Assembly: GCA_046541195.1 (NCBI GenBank)
Contig: JBKHDT010000005.1
Coordinates: 1 to 64,000, forward strand
Reading direction: 5' to 3'
From: JBKHDT01 sp046541195
GTDB taxonomy: Bacteria > Pseudomonadota > Gammaproteobacteria > Halothiobacillales > Halothiobacillaceae
Length of the DNA stretch: 64,000 bases
Under the pieces are notes generated by a model. The model had not been told where the DNA came from. It did no database searches and saw only the letters and a program-made list of their open reading frames with translations. Below are positions 23,803 to 31,599 of this stretch, in pieces. Within the stretch, counting starts at the first letter, position 1; each line of letters opens with the position of its first letter. Both the position numbers and the translations under genes were made by a program.

Positions 23803-26280
23803 ATGCCGGGCAATGCGCGCCTTGTATGCGGTGCCGGGGGACCTGCCGGCGGGCCGGCCAATGCCAGGAGTTTCGGGAATTTGGAGATCGGATCGGTCGA
23901 AGCAATCACCAGGAGCAGGCCAGGCCCTCCGCTGCCCGCGGAAGCTGGCGCACGCAGCTGGTGGTGGCTGTTGTTCTGCCTGCTGACCCTCGCCTGGTCC
24001 GGCACGGGGTCGGCCGCGCCGCTGGGTGAAGTGACGATACAGCTCAAGTGGACGCACCAGTTCCAGTTCGCCGGTTACTACGCGGCGCTGGAGAAGGGTT
24101 TCTTCGAGTCCGAGGGCGTGGCTGTCCGACTGCGTGCCCGGGACTTCGACAGGAGCCCCGTCCGCCAGGTACTCGCGGGCGAGGCAGAGTACGGCGTGGC
24201 CGACTCGGCCATCCTCCCGCACCTGGAAGGCGAGGACGGCCTGCATATTGTCACGCCGATCTTCCAGCGCTCTCCGAACGTCCTGCTGACGCGGGCCGGG
24301 GCCGACATCCGCAGCCCGAAGGACCTCGTGGGCAAGCGGGTCGGGTTCTATCCATTCGACTCCGACGGCTTTGCGGTGCGGGCTATGCTCGCGGAGTACG
24401 GCGTGCTGGAGGACGGGCTGATCCGGGTGCCAGACGCCTACGACGCCCGGGCCCTGATGCGCGGTGAGGTGGATGCCGTGCCGGCCTACGAGAGCAACGA
24501 GCGCCTCGTCCTGGATCAAGCGGGATTCGATGTGCATGTGCTGCGCCCCGCGAGTTTCGGGGTTGAGCTGTACGGTGACATGCTGTTCACGACGGTTCGC
24601 GAGCGCAAGGCGCACCCGGAACGGGCTGCGGCGATGCGCCGGGCCGTGCTGAAGGGGTGGGCCTACGCGCTCGAGAACCCGCGGGAGATCGCGGCCCTCA
24701 TCCAAACGAAGTACCGGCCTGACCTGGAGGTCGATGCACTGCTGGCCGAGGCGCGCGCACTGCGGCCCCATATCGATCACGAACGTATCCCGCTGGGGAC
24801 GCTGGACCGCGGACGACTCGAATACATCGACCGGCTGCTTGTGCGACATGGCCTGAAGGCTCCGGGGGCGGCGTTCGCCGGGCAGGTTGACCGGGGTTCC
24901 AGCGCCCTGCAACTGACGGCTGCGGAGCGCCGGTTTCTTGCGGAGCACCCGGTGATCCGCGTGGCGATCGACAACTTTTGGGAGCCGATCGAGTTTGTCG
25001 ACGAGGCCGGCCGTTATTCGGGGATGGCCGCCGATTACATGGCGCTGCTCTCCGACAAGCTCGGCGTCACTTTCGTGGTCAGCAAGGGCGTGTCCTGGAG
25101 CGAGGCGAGCGCGATGCTGCGCCGCCGTGAACTGGACATGTTCAGCTGCGCGGCCCGAACCCCGGAGCGTGAACGTTATGCACGGTTCACGGCGCCGTAT
25201 ATTCGGTCGCCGATGGTGGTGGTCACCCGGGACGATCAGCCGTTCATTCCCGATCTGGACGAACTGGCCGGTCTGCGGGTCGGCACACCGGCGGACTACG
25301 CATCCGAAGAGTACATGAAGCTGCACCATCCGGGCGTGCCGCTGGTGTCGGTTGAATCGGTTCGGGACGGATTGCGGGCGGTGGCCGGTGGCGAACTGGA
25401 TGCCTTCATCGACAATCTGGCGGTGGTTTCCCACCATATCCGGGATCAGGGATTGAGCAGCCTCAAGATCTCCGGCCAGGCGCCCCTGAGCTTCGACCTG
25501 GCCATGGGGGTGCGGGACGACTGGCCGCTCTTGCGCGACATTCTCCAGAAGGGACTCGATTCAATCAGCGAGGAACAGCACGCCGAGATCTTCAACCGCT
25601 GGGTGCGCATCCATTACGAGCGCCGGGTCGACTTGCGCACCCTGCTGCCCTGGGTGCTTGGCGGTCTGGGGATCTTCGTGCTCACCGCGGCGTACGGCCT
25701 CAGGCTGCGCGCGCTCAATCGGCAGGTCAGCGCGGTCAACCACGAGCTGATGGAGCAGCGTCGCGCCCTGCACGAGAAGAACGAGCAGCTGCGTCTTCTC
25801 TCCCACACCGACCAGCTGACCGGCCTGTTCAACCGCCGGTCGCTGGATCAGGCCCTGGTGCGCGAGCTGGCCGATGCCGGTCGCCGGGGTGGTGCGTTGT
25901 CGATCGTGCTTTTCGACCTGGACGAGTTCAAGCAGGTGAACGACCTGTATGGACATCAGGCCGGGGACCGCGTGCTGGTCGAATGCGGGCGACGGGTGTC
26001 CCGGCTGCTCGAACCGGGGCAGGTCTTCGGGCGCTGGGGCGGCGAGGAATTCATGGTCCTCTGCCCGGGAATGGACAGTGAAGCCGCCCTGAACTGGGCC
26101 GAGGCGCTTCGCCATGCCATCGCCGGGGAGCCGTTCCCCGGCGAGATCGCGCAGACGACCAGCGTCGGTGTGGCCGGCTGGATTGCGGGGCAATCGGCGG
26201 ATGATCTGATCCGGCAGGTCGATGGCGCGTTGTACACGGCCAAGGCCGATGGCCGCAACCGGGTGATCCTGGCGGGGTAA
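23803..26280 (+). CDS. Diguanylate cyclase with two periplasmic solute-binding sensor domains
   Basis: This 825-residue protein makes c-di-GMP in response to periplasmic ligands. In order it has a signal/anchor segment (WWWLLFCLLTLAWSGTGSAA, about 47-68), an NMT1/THI5-like binding domain (about 75-310; IQLKWTHQFQFAGYYAALEK, GKRVGFYPFDSDGF), an SBP_bac_3 domain (about 380-600; HPVIRVAIDNFWEPIEFVDE), a membrane helix (about 613-635), a short coiled coil, and a GGDEF domain with active-site GGEEF near residue 746. The product-inhibition RxxD site is absent (EPGQ at that place). The NMT1 domain is related to thiamine-pyrimidine binders, but such domains in signalling hybrids bind varied ligands. 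The start is uncertain: a TTG at 23881 has AGGAG 10 bases upstream and may be the true one. Confidence 0.88.
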   Translation: MPGNARLVCGAGGPAGGPANARSFGNLEIGSVEAITRSRPGPPLPAEAGARSWWWLLFCLLTLAWSGTGSAAPLGEVTIQLKWTHQFQFAGYYAALEKGFFESEGVAVRLRARDFDRSPVRQVLAGEAEYGVADSAILPHLEGEDGLHIVTPIFQRSPNVLLTRAGADIRSPKDLVGKRVGFYPFDSDGFAVRAMLAEYGVLEDGLIRVPDAYDARALMRGEVDAVPAYESNERLVLDQAGFDVHVLRPASFGVELYGDMLFTTVRERKAHPERAAAMRRAVLKGWAYALENPREIAALIQTKYRPDLEVDALLAEARALRPHIDHERIPLGTLDRGRLEYIDRLLVRHGLKAPGAAFAGQVDRGSSALQLTAAERRFLAEHPVIRVAIDNFWEPIEFVDEAGRYSGMAADYMALLSDKLGVTFVVSKGVSWSEASAMLRRRELDMFSCAARTPERERYARFTAPYIRSPMVVVTRDDQPFIPDLDELAGLRVGTPADYASEEYMKLHHPGVPLVSVESVRDGLRAVAGGELDAFIDNLAVVSHHIRDQGLSSLKISGQAPLSFDLAMGVRDDWPLLRDILQKGLDSISEEQHAEIFNRWVRIHYERRVDLRTLLPWVLGGLGIFVLTAAYGLRLRALNRQVSAVNHELMEQRRALHEKNEQLRLLSHTDQLTGLFNRRSLDQALVRELADAGRRGGALSIVLFDLDEFKQVNDLYGHQAGDRVLVECGRRVSRLLEPGQVFGRWGGEEFMVLCPGMDSEAALNWAEALRHAIAGEPFPGEIAQTTSVGVAGWIAGQSADDLIRQVDGALYTAKADGRNRVILAG

Positions 26281-26386
26281 AGTCCTGGCCGACCGGCCCG
26301 GTTTGGCGCGGGATCGGGGCGGCGCAGGGCAGCATCAGCAGCGCGCCGAGTGCGCCGGAAAAAAACCGGAAAGCGCGCCGGCAGGC

Positions 26387-26413
26387 GTGAAAAAACCCGG
26401 CCTGGGCCGGGTT
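26387..26413 (-). terminator. Rho-independent terminator after fba
   Basis: On the minus strand, 43 bp beyond the fba stop, a perfect 9-bp stem is followed by TTTT. The arms in plus-strand coordinates are AACCCGGCC (26394-26402) and GGCCGGGTT (26405-26413). This should end the tkt-gap-pgk-pyk-fba transcript and separates it from the convergent diguanylate cyclase. Confidence 0.85.
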
Positions 26414-26455
26414 CGGGAGGATTCGGCCCGGTCGCGTGGACCGGGCGGGGCGAGA

Positions 26456-27520
26456 TCAGTTGACCTTCTGGTCCAGCTCGCCGGCTGCGTAGCGCAGGTA
26501 CATGTTTTCCAGGGAGATCGGCTTGATCTTGCTGGCGTGGCCGGCGCAGCCAAAGGCTTCGAAGCGTGCCTTGCAGATTCCCTTCATGGCGTCGGTTGAT
26601 GCCTTCAGGAACTTGCGCGGATCGAAGTTGGCCTTGTTTTCGGCCAGGTGCTTGCGCACCGCGCCGGTAGAGGCCATCCGCAGGTCGGTATCGATGTTGA
26701 CCTTGCGCACGCCGTGCTTGATGCCCTCGACGATTTCCTCGACCGGCACGCCGTAGGTCTGGCCCATGTCGCCGCCGTAGTTGTTGATGATTTCCAGCCA
26801 CTCTTCCGGAACGGAGGAGGAACCGTGCATGACCAGGTGCACGCCCGGAATGCGCTCGTGGATTTCCTTCACCCGGTCGATGCGCAGTACCTGGCCGGTC
26901 GGCTTCTGGGTGAACTTGTAGGCGCCGTGGGAGGTGCCGATGGCGATCGCCAGCGCGTCCACATTGGTCTTCTTGACGAAGTCGGCTGCCTCGTCCGGGT
27001 CGGTCAGCAGCTTGTCCATGTCAAGCTTGTCATCGGAGCCGTGGCCATCTTCCTCGCCCATCATGCCGGTCTCCAGCGAACCCAGGCAGCCCAGCTCGCC
27101 CTCGACGGACACCCCGCCGGCATGTGCCATCTCGACAACCTTGGCGGTCACCTCGACGTTGTATTCGTAGGTGGAGGGGGTCTTCATGTCGGGCATCAGG
27201 GAGCCGTCCATCATGACGGAGCTGAAGCCGGACTGGATGGCGCGCAGGCAGACGCCCGGATCCGCGCCGTGGTCCTGGTGCATGACGACCGGGATGTGCG
27301 GATAGGCTTCGTTGGCCGCAGCGATCAGGTGACGCAGGAAGGCCTCGCCCGCGTACTTGCGCGCGCCTGCAGAGCCCTGCAGGATCACCGGGCTGTCGCA
27401 CTCGTCCGCCGCCTGCATGATGGCGTGAACCTGCTCCATGTTGTTGACGTTGAACGCCGGCATGCCGAAGCTGTGCTCGGCCGCGTAGTCCATAAGCTGG
27501 CGAAGGGATACAAGCGCCAT
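26456..27520 (-). CDS. fba: Class II fructose-bisphosphate aldolase
   Basis: This zinc aldolase interconverts fructose-1,6-bisphosphate with DHAP and glyceraldehyde-3-phosphate. The 354-residue protein belongs to the class IIB group also found in Calvin-cycle clusters. The zinc and catalytic residues are in PVVMHQDHGADPGVCL, the further Glu/His in VSVEGELGCLGSLETG and HLVMHGSSSVPEEW, and the phosphate site in AIAIGTSHGAYKF and KVNIDTDLRMA. It is the last gene of the carbon operon, 155 bp after pyk, and is followed by a strong terminator. The interval before it holds a 7-bp inverted repeat (27613-27629) that might mark its own promoter. Confidence 0.96.
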   Translation of the reverse strand: MALVSLRQLMDYAAEHSFGMPAFNVNNMEQVHAIMQAADECDSPVILQGSAGARKYAGEAFLRHLIAAANEAYPHIPVVMHQDHGADPGVCLRAIQSGFSSVMMDGSLMPDMKTPSTYEYNVEVTAKVVEMAHAGGVSVEGELGCLGSLETGMMGEEDGHGSDDKLDMDKLLTDPDEAADFVKKTNVDALAIAIGTSHGAYKFTQKPTGQVLRIDRVKEIHERIPGVHLVMHGSSSVPEEWLEIINNYGGDMGQTYGVPVEEIVEGIKHGVRKVNIDTDLRMASTGAVRKHLAENKANFDPRKFLKASTDAMKGICKARFEAFGCAGHASKIKPISLENMYLRYAAGELDQKVN

Positions 27521-27675
27521 GGTGTAGTCTCCTGTTTTTTTGCGGATTGCGAAAAGGCTTTGCCCGCCTCGGCGGGATCACGACCGGGTCTGGCCCGGCC
27601 GCACTGCGACAACTCGAAATTGTTTCGAGTGTACTGGAAAAAACGGCAAAGGGAACCACGTCCCGAACGGGGCGA

Positions 27676-29118
27676 TTACTCGGCGGCGAGCACGCCACCG
27701 ACCCGCAGGATCTTCATGGCGTTGGTTCCACCCATCTGCCCCATCAGGTCCCCCTTGGTGATGATCACCAGGTCACCATCCTCGAGTACGCCGCGGTTGA
27801 CCAGCGCACCGGTGGCCATGCGGTTGACCTCGGCGTGGTCCTTGGTGCCGCTGACGAAGTCCAGGGCTTCCACGCCGCGGTAAAGCGCCATCCGCCGGGC
27901 TGAATCGTCGTTGCTGGTCAGACCGTAGATCGGAATGCGCGTGTTGACCCGCGACATCCACAGGGCGGTCGCGCCGGACTCGGTCAGCGCGATGATCGCC
28001 TTGACCGGCAGGTGGTTGGCCGCGTAGATCGCGGTCATGGCGATGGCCTGATCGACACGCTCGAAGGGGATGTCCAGGGGTGCGTCCTCGCGCATGTCGC
28101 GGACCTGATTTTCTGCCCGCGTGCAGATGCGGGCCATGGTCTCGACCACCTTGACCGGGTGCTTGCCGGCGGCGGTCTCGCCGGAGAGCATCACCGCGTC
28201 GGTGCCGTCGATCACCGCGTTGGCCACGTCGAACACCTCCGCCCGCGTGGGGATCGGATTGGTAATCATCGTCTCCATCATCTGGGTCGCGGTGATCACC
28301 GGCACGTTCATGTCGCGGGCGATCCGGATGAACTTCTTCTGGACGGCCGGCAGCTCGGCGTCACCGATTTCCACGCCCAGGTCGCCCCGGGCGATCATGA
28401 TCGCGTCGGAGGCATCCACGATCTCGTGGATGTATTCGACCGCCTCGGCCCGTTCGATCTTGGCCACGATGCCGGCGCGACTACCTTCGGCCTGCAGCAG
28501 CCGCCGGGCCTCGTGGATATCGTGTGCCGAGCGCGGGAAGGACACGGCGACATAATCCACGCCGATCTGGGTGGCGGTCCGGATGTCCTCGCGGTCCTTC
28601 TCGGTGATGGCCGGGGCCGACAGGCCGCCCCCCTGGCGATTGATACCCTTGTTGTTGGACAGGTCACCGCCGACGACGACCGTGCAGCGCACCTGCTGGC
28701 CGATGACCTCGCGCACCCGAAGCACCACGCGCCCGTCATCGAGCAGCAGGACGTCGTCGGGACGACTGTCGGTCACCAGCGCCTTGTAGGTAATGCCGAC
28801 CCGGGTGGCATCGCCGTCGTCCCGGCCCAGTTCCGCGTCCAGGGTGAAATCGGCGCCTTCCTCAAGGTGTACCTTGCCGTCCCGAAAGCGGTCGATGCGG
28901 ATCTTCGGACCCTGCAGGTCGCCCAGAATCGCCACGTGGCGACCCTGCTCGCTGGCCGCCCTGCGGATGGCCTCGGCGCGCTGGCGGTGATCTTCCGGGC
29001 TGCCGTGGGAAAAATTGAGTCGGACCACGTCGACCCCGGCCCGAACCAGGCCGTCAATGACGCCGGGCTGGTCGGTGGCCGGGCCGAGCGTGGCCACGAT
29101 CTTGGTTCTGCGTTTCAA
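27676..29118 (-). CDS. pyk: Pyruvate kinase
   Basis: Pyruvate kinase converts phosphoenolpyruvate and ADP to pyruvate and ATP. The 480-residue protein is complete. It starts MKRRTKIVATLGPATDQPGV and has VVRLNFSHGSPEDHRQRAEA, ILGDLQGPKIRI, the catalytic Lys in GIVAKIERAEAVEYIHEI, IMIARGDLGVEIGDAELPAVQK and NAVIDGTDAVMLSGETAAGK. The C-terminal domain ends with VIITKGDLMGQMGGTNAMKI. It is in the PykA/type II size range; the allosteric effector cannot be told by eye. It lies 66 bp after pgk in the minus-strand operon. Confidence 0.97.
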   Translation of the reverse strand: MKRRTKIVATLGPATDQPGVIDGLVRAGVDVVRLNFSHGSPEDHRQRAEAIRRAASEQGRHVAILGDLQGPKIRIDRFRDGKVHLEEGADFTLDAELGRDDGDATRVGITYKALVTDSRPDDVLLLDDGRVVLRVREVIGQQVRCTVVVGGDLSNNKGINRQGGGLSAPAITEKDREDIRTATQIGVDYVAVSFPRSAHDIHEARRLLQAEGSRAGIVAKIERAEAVEYIHEIVDASDAIMIARGDLGVEIGDAELPAVQKKFIRIARDMNVPVITATQMMETMITNPIPTRAEVFDVANAVIDGTDAVMLSGETAAGKHPVKVVETMARICTRAENQVRDMREDAPLDIPFERVDQAIAMTAIYAANHLPVKAIIALTESGATALWMSRVNTRIPIYGLTSNDDSARRMALYRGVEALDFVSGTKDHAEVNRMATGALVNRGVLEDGDLVIITKGDLMGQMGGTNAMKILRVGGVLAAE

Positions 29119-29184
29119 GTCTATGCTCCCGCAAGTGATTTGAGTGCCCGGTCCGTGGCCCGGGCAAGGTGCAGGACGTTTCCT

Positions 29185-30366
29185 TCAGGACTTCGCGCGC
29201 GACTCGAGCATGGCCACAGCTGGCAGGGTCTTGCCTTCCAGGTACTCGAGGAAGGCACCGCCCGCGGTCGAGATGTAGCTGACCTTGTCGTAGATGTCGT
29301 ACTTCTGGATGGCCGCAATGGTGTCGCCGCCGCCGGCCAGGGTGAACGCGCTGGTCGCGGCGATCGCCTCGGCAATCTTCCGGGTCCCCGCGCCGAACTG
29401 GTCGAACTCGAAGACACCCACCGGGCCGTTCCAGACCACGGTGCCGGCCTTCATGATGATGTCCGCCAGTTCCTGAGCGCTCTTTTCACCGATGTCGAAG
29501 ATCATGTCGTCCTCGGCCACTTCGTCGGCACCCTTGTGCTGTGCCGGCTCGTTGGGGTCGAATTGCTTGCCGGTGACGACGTCGACGGCGATCGGGATCG
29601 AGGCGCCGCGCTCGTTCATCTTCTCCATCAGGCTCTTGGCGGTCGGCACCAGGTCGTCCTCGCACAGCGACTTGCCCACCGGATGGCCGGCTGCCTTGAG
29701 GAAGGTGTTGGCGATGCCGCCACCCACGACCAGCTGGTCGACCTTCTCGGAGAGTGCCTCAAGGACGGTCAGCTTGGTGGAAACCTTGGAGCCGCCGACG
29801 ATGGCGACCATCGGGCGTGCGGGGTTGGCCAGCGCCTTTTCCAGTGCGTCCAGTTCCTCGGCGAGCAGCAGGCCGGCACAGGCGGTCGGGGCATGCATGC
29901 CGACCCCGTGGGTGGAGGCCTGAGCGCGGTGCGCGGTGCCGAATGCATCCATCACGAACACGTCGCACAGCGCGGCATATTGCTTGGCCAGCGTTTCGTC
30001 GTCTTTTTTCTCGCCCTTGTTGAAGCGGACGTTTTCGAGCATGACCACTTCGCCCTCGGCGACGTCGAAGCCGCCGTCGAGGTAGTCGCGGATCAGGCGG
30101 ACTTGCTTGCCAAGCTTGCCGGACAGGTCGGCTGCAACAGGCGCCAGAGAGTTTTCCTCGCTAAACTCGCCCTCTTCCGGACGGCCGAGATGGGAGGTCA
30201 CCATGACCTTCGCACCGGCATCCATGCAGTGCGTGATGGTTGCCATGGATGCGGTGATTCGCGCATCGGAGGTAACCTGGCCGTCGCGAACCGGAACGTT
30301 CAGGTCGGCGCGGATGAGAACGCGCTTGCCGGCGAGGTCAAGGTCGGTCAGCTTGATGAAGGACAT
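29185..30366 (-). CDS. pgk: Phosphoglycerate kinase
   Basis: Pgk transfers phosphate between 1,3-bisphosphoglycerate and ADP in glycolysis, and the reverse in gluconeogenesis. The 393-residue protein shows GKRVLIRADLNVPVRDG, VMVTSHLGRPEEGEF, VVMLENVRFNKGEKKDDE, DVFVMDAFGTAHRAQAS, VAIVGGSKVSTKL, and the nucleotide site VVWNGPVGVFEFDQFG and TLAGGGDTIAAI. The start at 30366 has AGGAG 7 bases upstream and fits the family; the longer upstream frame crosses the gap-pgk hairpins and is rejected. It is the third gene of the operon. Confidence 0.97.
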   Translation of the reverse strand: MSFIKLTDLDLAGKRVLIRADLNVPVRDGQVTSDARITASMATITHCMDAGAKVMVTSHLGRPEEGEFSEENSLAPVAADLSGKLGKQVRLIRDYLDGGFDVAEGEVVMLENVRFNKGEKKDDETLAKQYAALCDVFVMDAFGTAHRAQASTHGVGMHAPTACAGLLLAEELDALEKALANPARPMVAIVGGSKVSTKLTVLEALSEKVDQLVVGGGIANTFLKAAGHPVGKSLCEDDLVPTAKSLMEKMNERGASIPIAVDVVTGKQFDPNEPAQHKGADEVAEDDMIFDIGEKSAQELADIIMKAGTVVWNGPVGVFEFDQFGAGTRKIAEAIAATSAFTLAGGGDTIAAIQKYDIYDKVSYISTAGGAFLEYLEGKTLPAVAMLESRAKS

Positions 30367-30441
30367 GATGAGACTCCTGCTCGAAGGATTGACTTGTCGT
30401 AACGATTGGCCAAGGCCGCCGGGACGGGCTTGGCGAATCGC

Positions 30442-30503
30442 CCCCGCCGTCGGGCGGGGCGCAGGGCAGTGAAGCAAGGCGCGCATCTTTCGATGCGCGC
30501 CTT
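30442..30503 (-). promoter_or_regulatory. Two tandem stem-loops between gap and pgk
   Basis: Read on the minus strand just after the gap stop, the first hairpin has perfect 12-bp arms (plus strand AAGGCGCGCATC 30476-30487 and GATGCGCGCCTT 30492-30503) around a GAAA tetraloop. The second has 7-bp arms (CCCCGCC 30442-30448, GGCGGGG 30453-30459). Neither is followed by a U-run. They are better explained as an mRNA processing or stabilising element than as a full terminator, since pgk continues on the same strand 75 bp further on. Confidence 0.6.
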
Positions 30504-30515
30504 CCCGGTGGCTGC

Positions 30516-31520
30516 TCAGTTGTTCGCGACGTGTTGTGCGAAGCGCAGCATGTTGCAGGTGTAGCCGTACTCGTTGTCGTACCACGCCACGATCTTCACG
30601 AAGGTTTCGTCCAGCGCGATGCCGGCACCGGCGTCGAAGATGGAGGAGAAACCGACGCCGCGGAAGTCGGTGGAGACGACCTTTTCATCAGTATAGGCCA
30701 GCGTCTTGCTGATCTCGCCGGTCTCGGAGGCCTGCTTCATGGCGGCGCAGATGTCATCGTAGCTGGCCGGCTTTTCGAGCTCGGCGGTCAGGTCGACCAC
30801 GGAGACGTCGGAGGTGGGCACCCGGAACGCCATGCCGGTGAGCTTGCCGTTGAGCTCGGGCAGGACCTTGCCGACCGCCTTGGCCGCGCCGGTGGAGGAG
30901 GGGATGATGTTCTCCAGGATGCCCCGGCCGCCGCGCCAGTCTTTCATGGACGGGCCGTCGACGGTCTTCTGGGTGGCGGTGGCCGCGTGCACGGTGCTCA
31001 TCAGGCCGCGCTTGATGCCCCAGTTGTCGTGCAGCACCTTGGCAACGGGCGCCAGGCAGTTGGTGGTGCAGGAGGCGGCAGAGACGATCTGCTGGCCGGT
31101 ATAGGCATCCTGGTTGACGCCGTAGACGAACATCGGGGTGCTGTCCTTTGAGGGCGCGGACATGACGACCTTCCTGGCGCCGGCCTCGATGTGCTTCTGG
31201 CAGGTTTCCTCGGTGAGGAAGAAGCCGGTGCACTCGAGTACCAGGTCGACGTCGACCTCGTTCCACTTCAGGTTGGCCGGATCGCGCTCGGCCGTCAGGC
31301 GAATCGTCTTGCCGTTGACGACGAGGCTGTTGCCGTCGACCGCCACGTCCCCGTCGAAGCGGCCGTGTACGGAGTCGAACTTGAGCATGTAGGCAAGGTA
31401 GTCGGCCTCAAGCAGGTCGTTGATCGCGACGACTTCGAGGTTCGGGAATTCCTTGCTGATGGCGCGGAAGGCCATGCGGCCGATGCGGCCGAAACCATTG
31501 ATTGCAACACGGATTGCCAT
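30516..31520 (-). CDS. gap: Glyceraldehyde-3-phosphate dehydrogenase, type I
   Basis: GAPDH oxidises glyceraldehyde-3-phosphate to 1,3-bisphosphoglycerate with NAD+. The 334-residue protein has the NAD site MAIRVAINGFGRIGRMAFRA, the catalytic Cys in SAASCTTNCLAP (near residue 155), the His in STVHAATATQKTVDG, RGILENIIPSSTGAAKAV and the C-terminal WYDNEYGYTCNML. The Asp in AINDLL after strand 2 suggests NAD preference. The start at 31520 has AGGAGAG 5 bases upstream. It follows tkt after 79 bp and is followed by strong stem-loops before pgk. Confidence 0.97.
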   Translation of the reverse strand: MAIRVAINGFGRIGRMAFRAISKEFPNLEVVAINDLLEADYLAYMLKFDSVHGRFDGDVAVDGNSLVVNGKTIRLTAERDPANLKWNEVDVDLVLECTGFFLTEETCQKHIEAGARKVVMSAPSKDSTPMFVYGVNQDAYTGQQIVSAASCTTNCLAPVAKVLHDNWGIKRGLMSTVHAATATQKTVDGPSMKDWRGGRGILENIIPSSTGAAKAVGKVLPELNGKLTGMAFRVPTSDVSVVDLTAELEKPASYDDICAAMKQASETGEISKTLAYTDEKVVSTDFRGVGFSSIFDAGAGIALDETFVKIVAWYDNEYGYTCNMLRFAQHVANN

Positions 31521-31599
31521 GTGTCTCTCCTGGTTGATTGTCGTTTTGTCAATTGCGGATCGGCGGCCCCGCGACCGGGCGGGGCGGGGCCGCGACGGA

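Noticed and set aside
28012..30402. Long open frame antisense to pyk and pgk
   Set aside because: It spans two certain genes and their spacer, and has the His/Asp/Gly-rich composition of a shadow frame.
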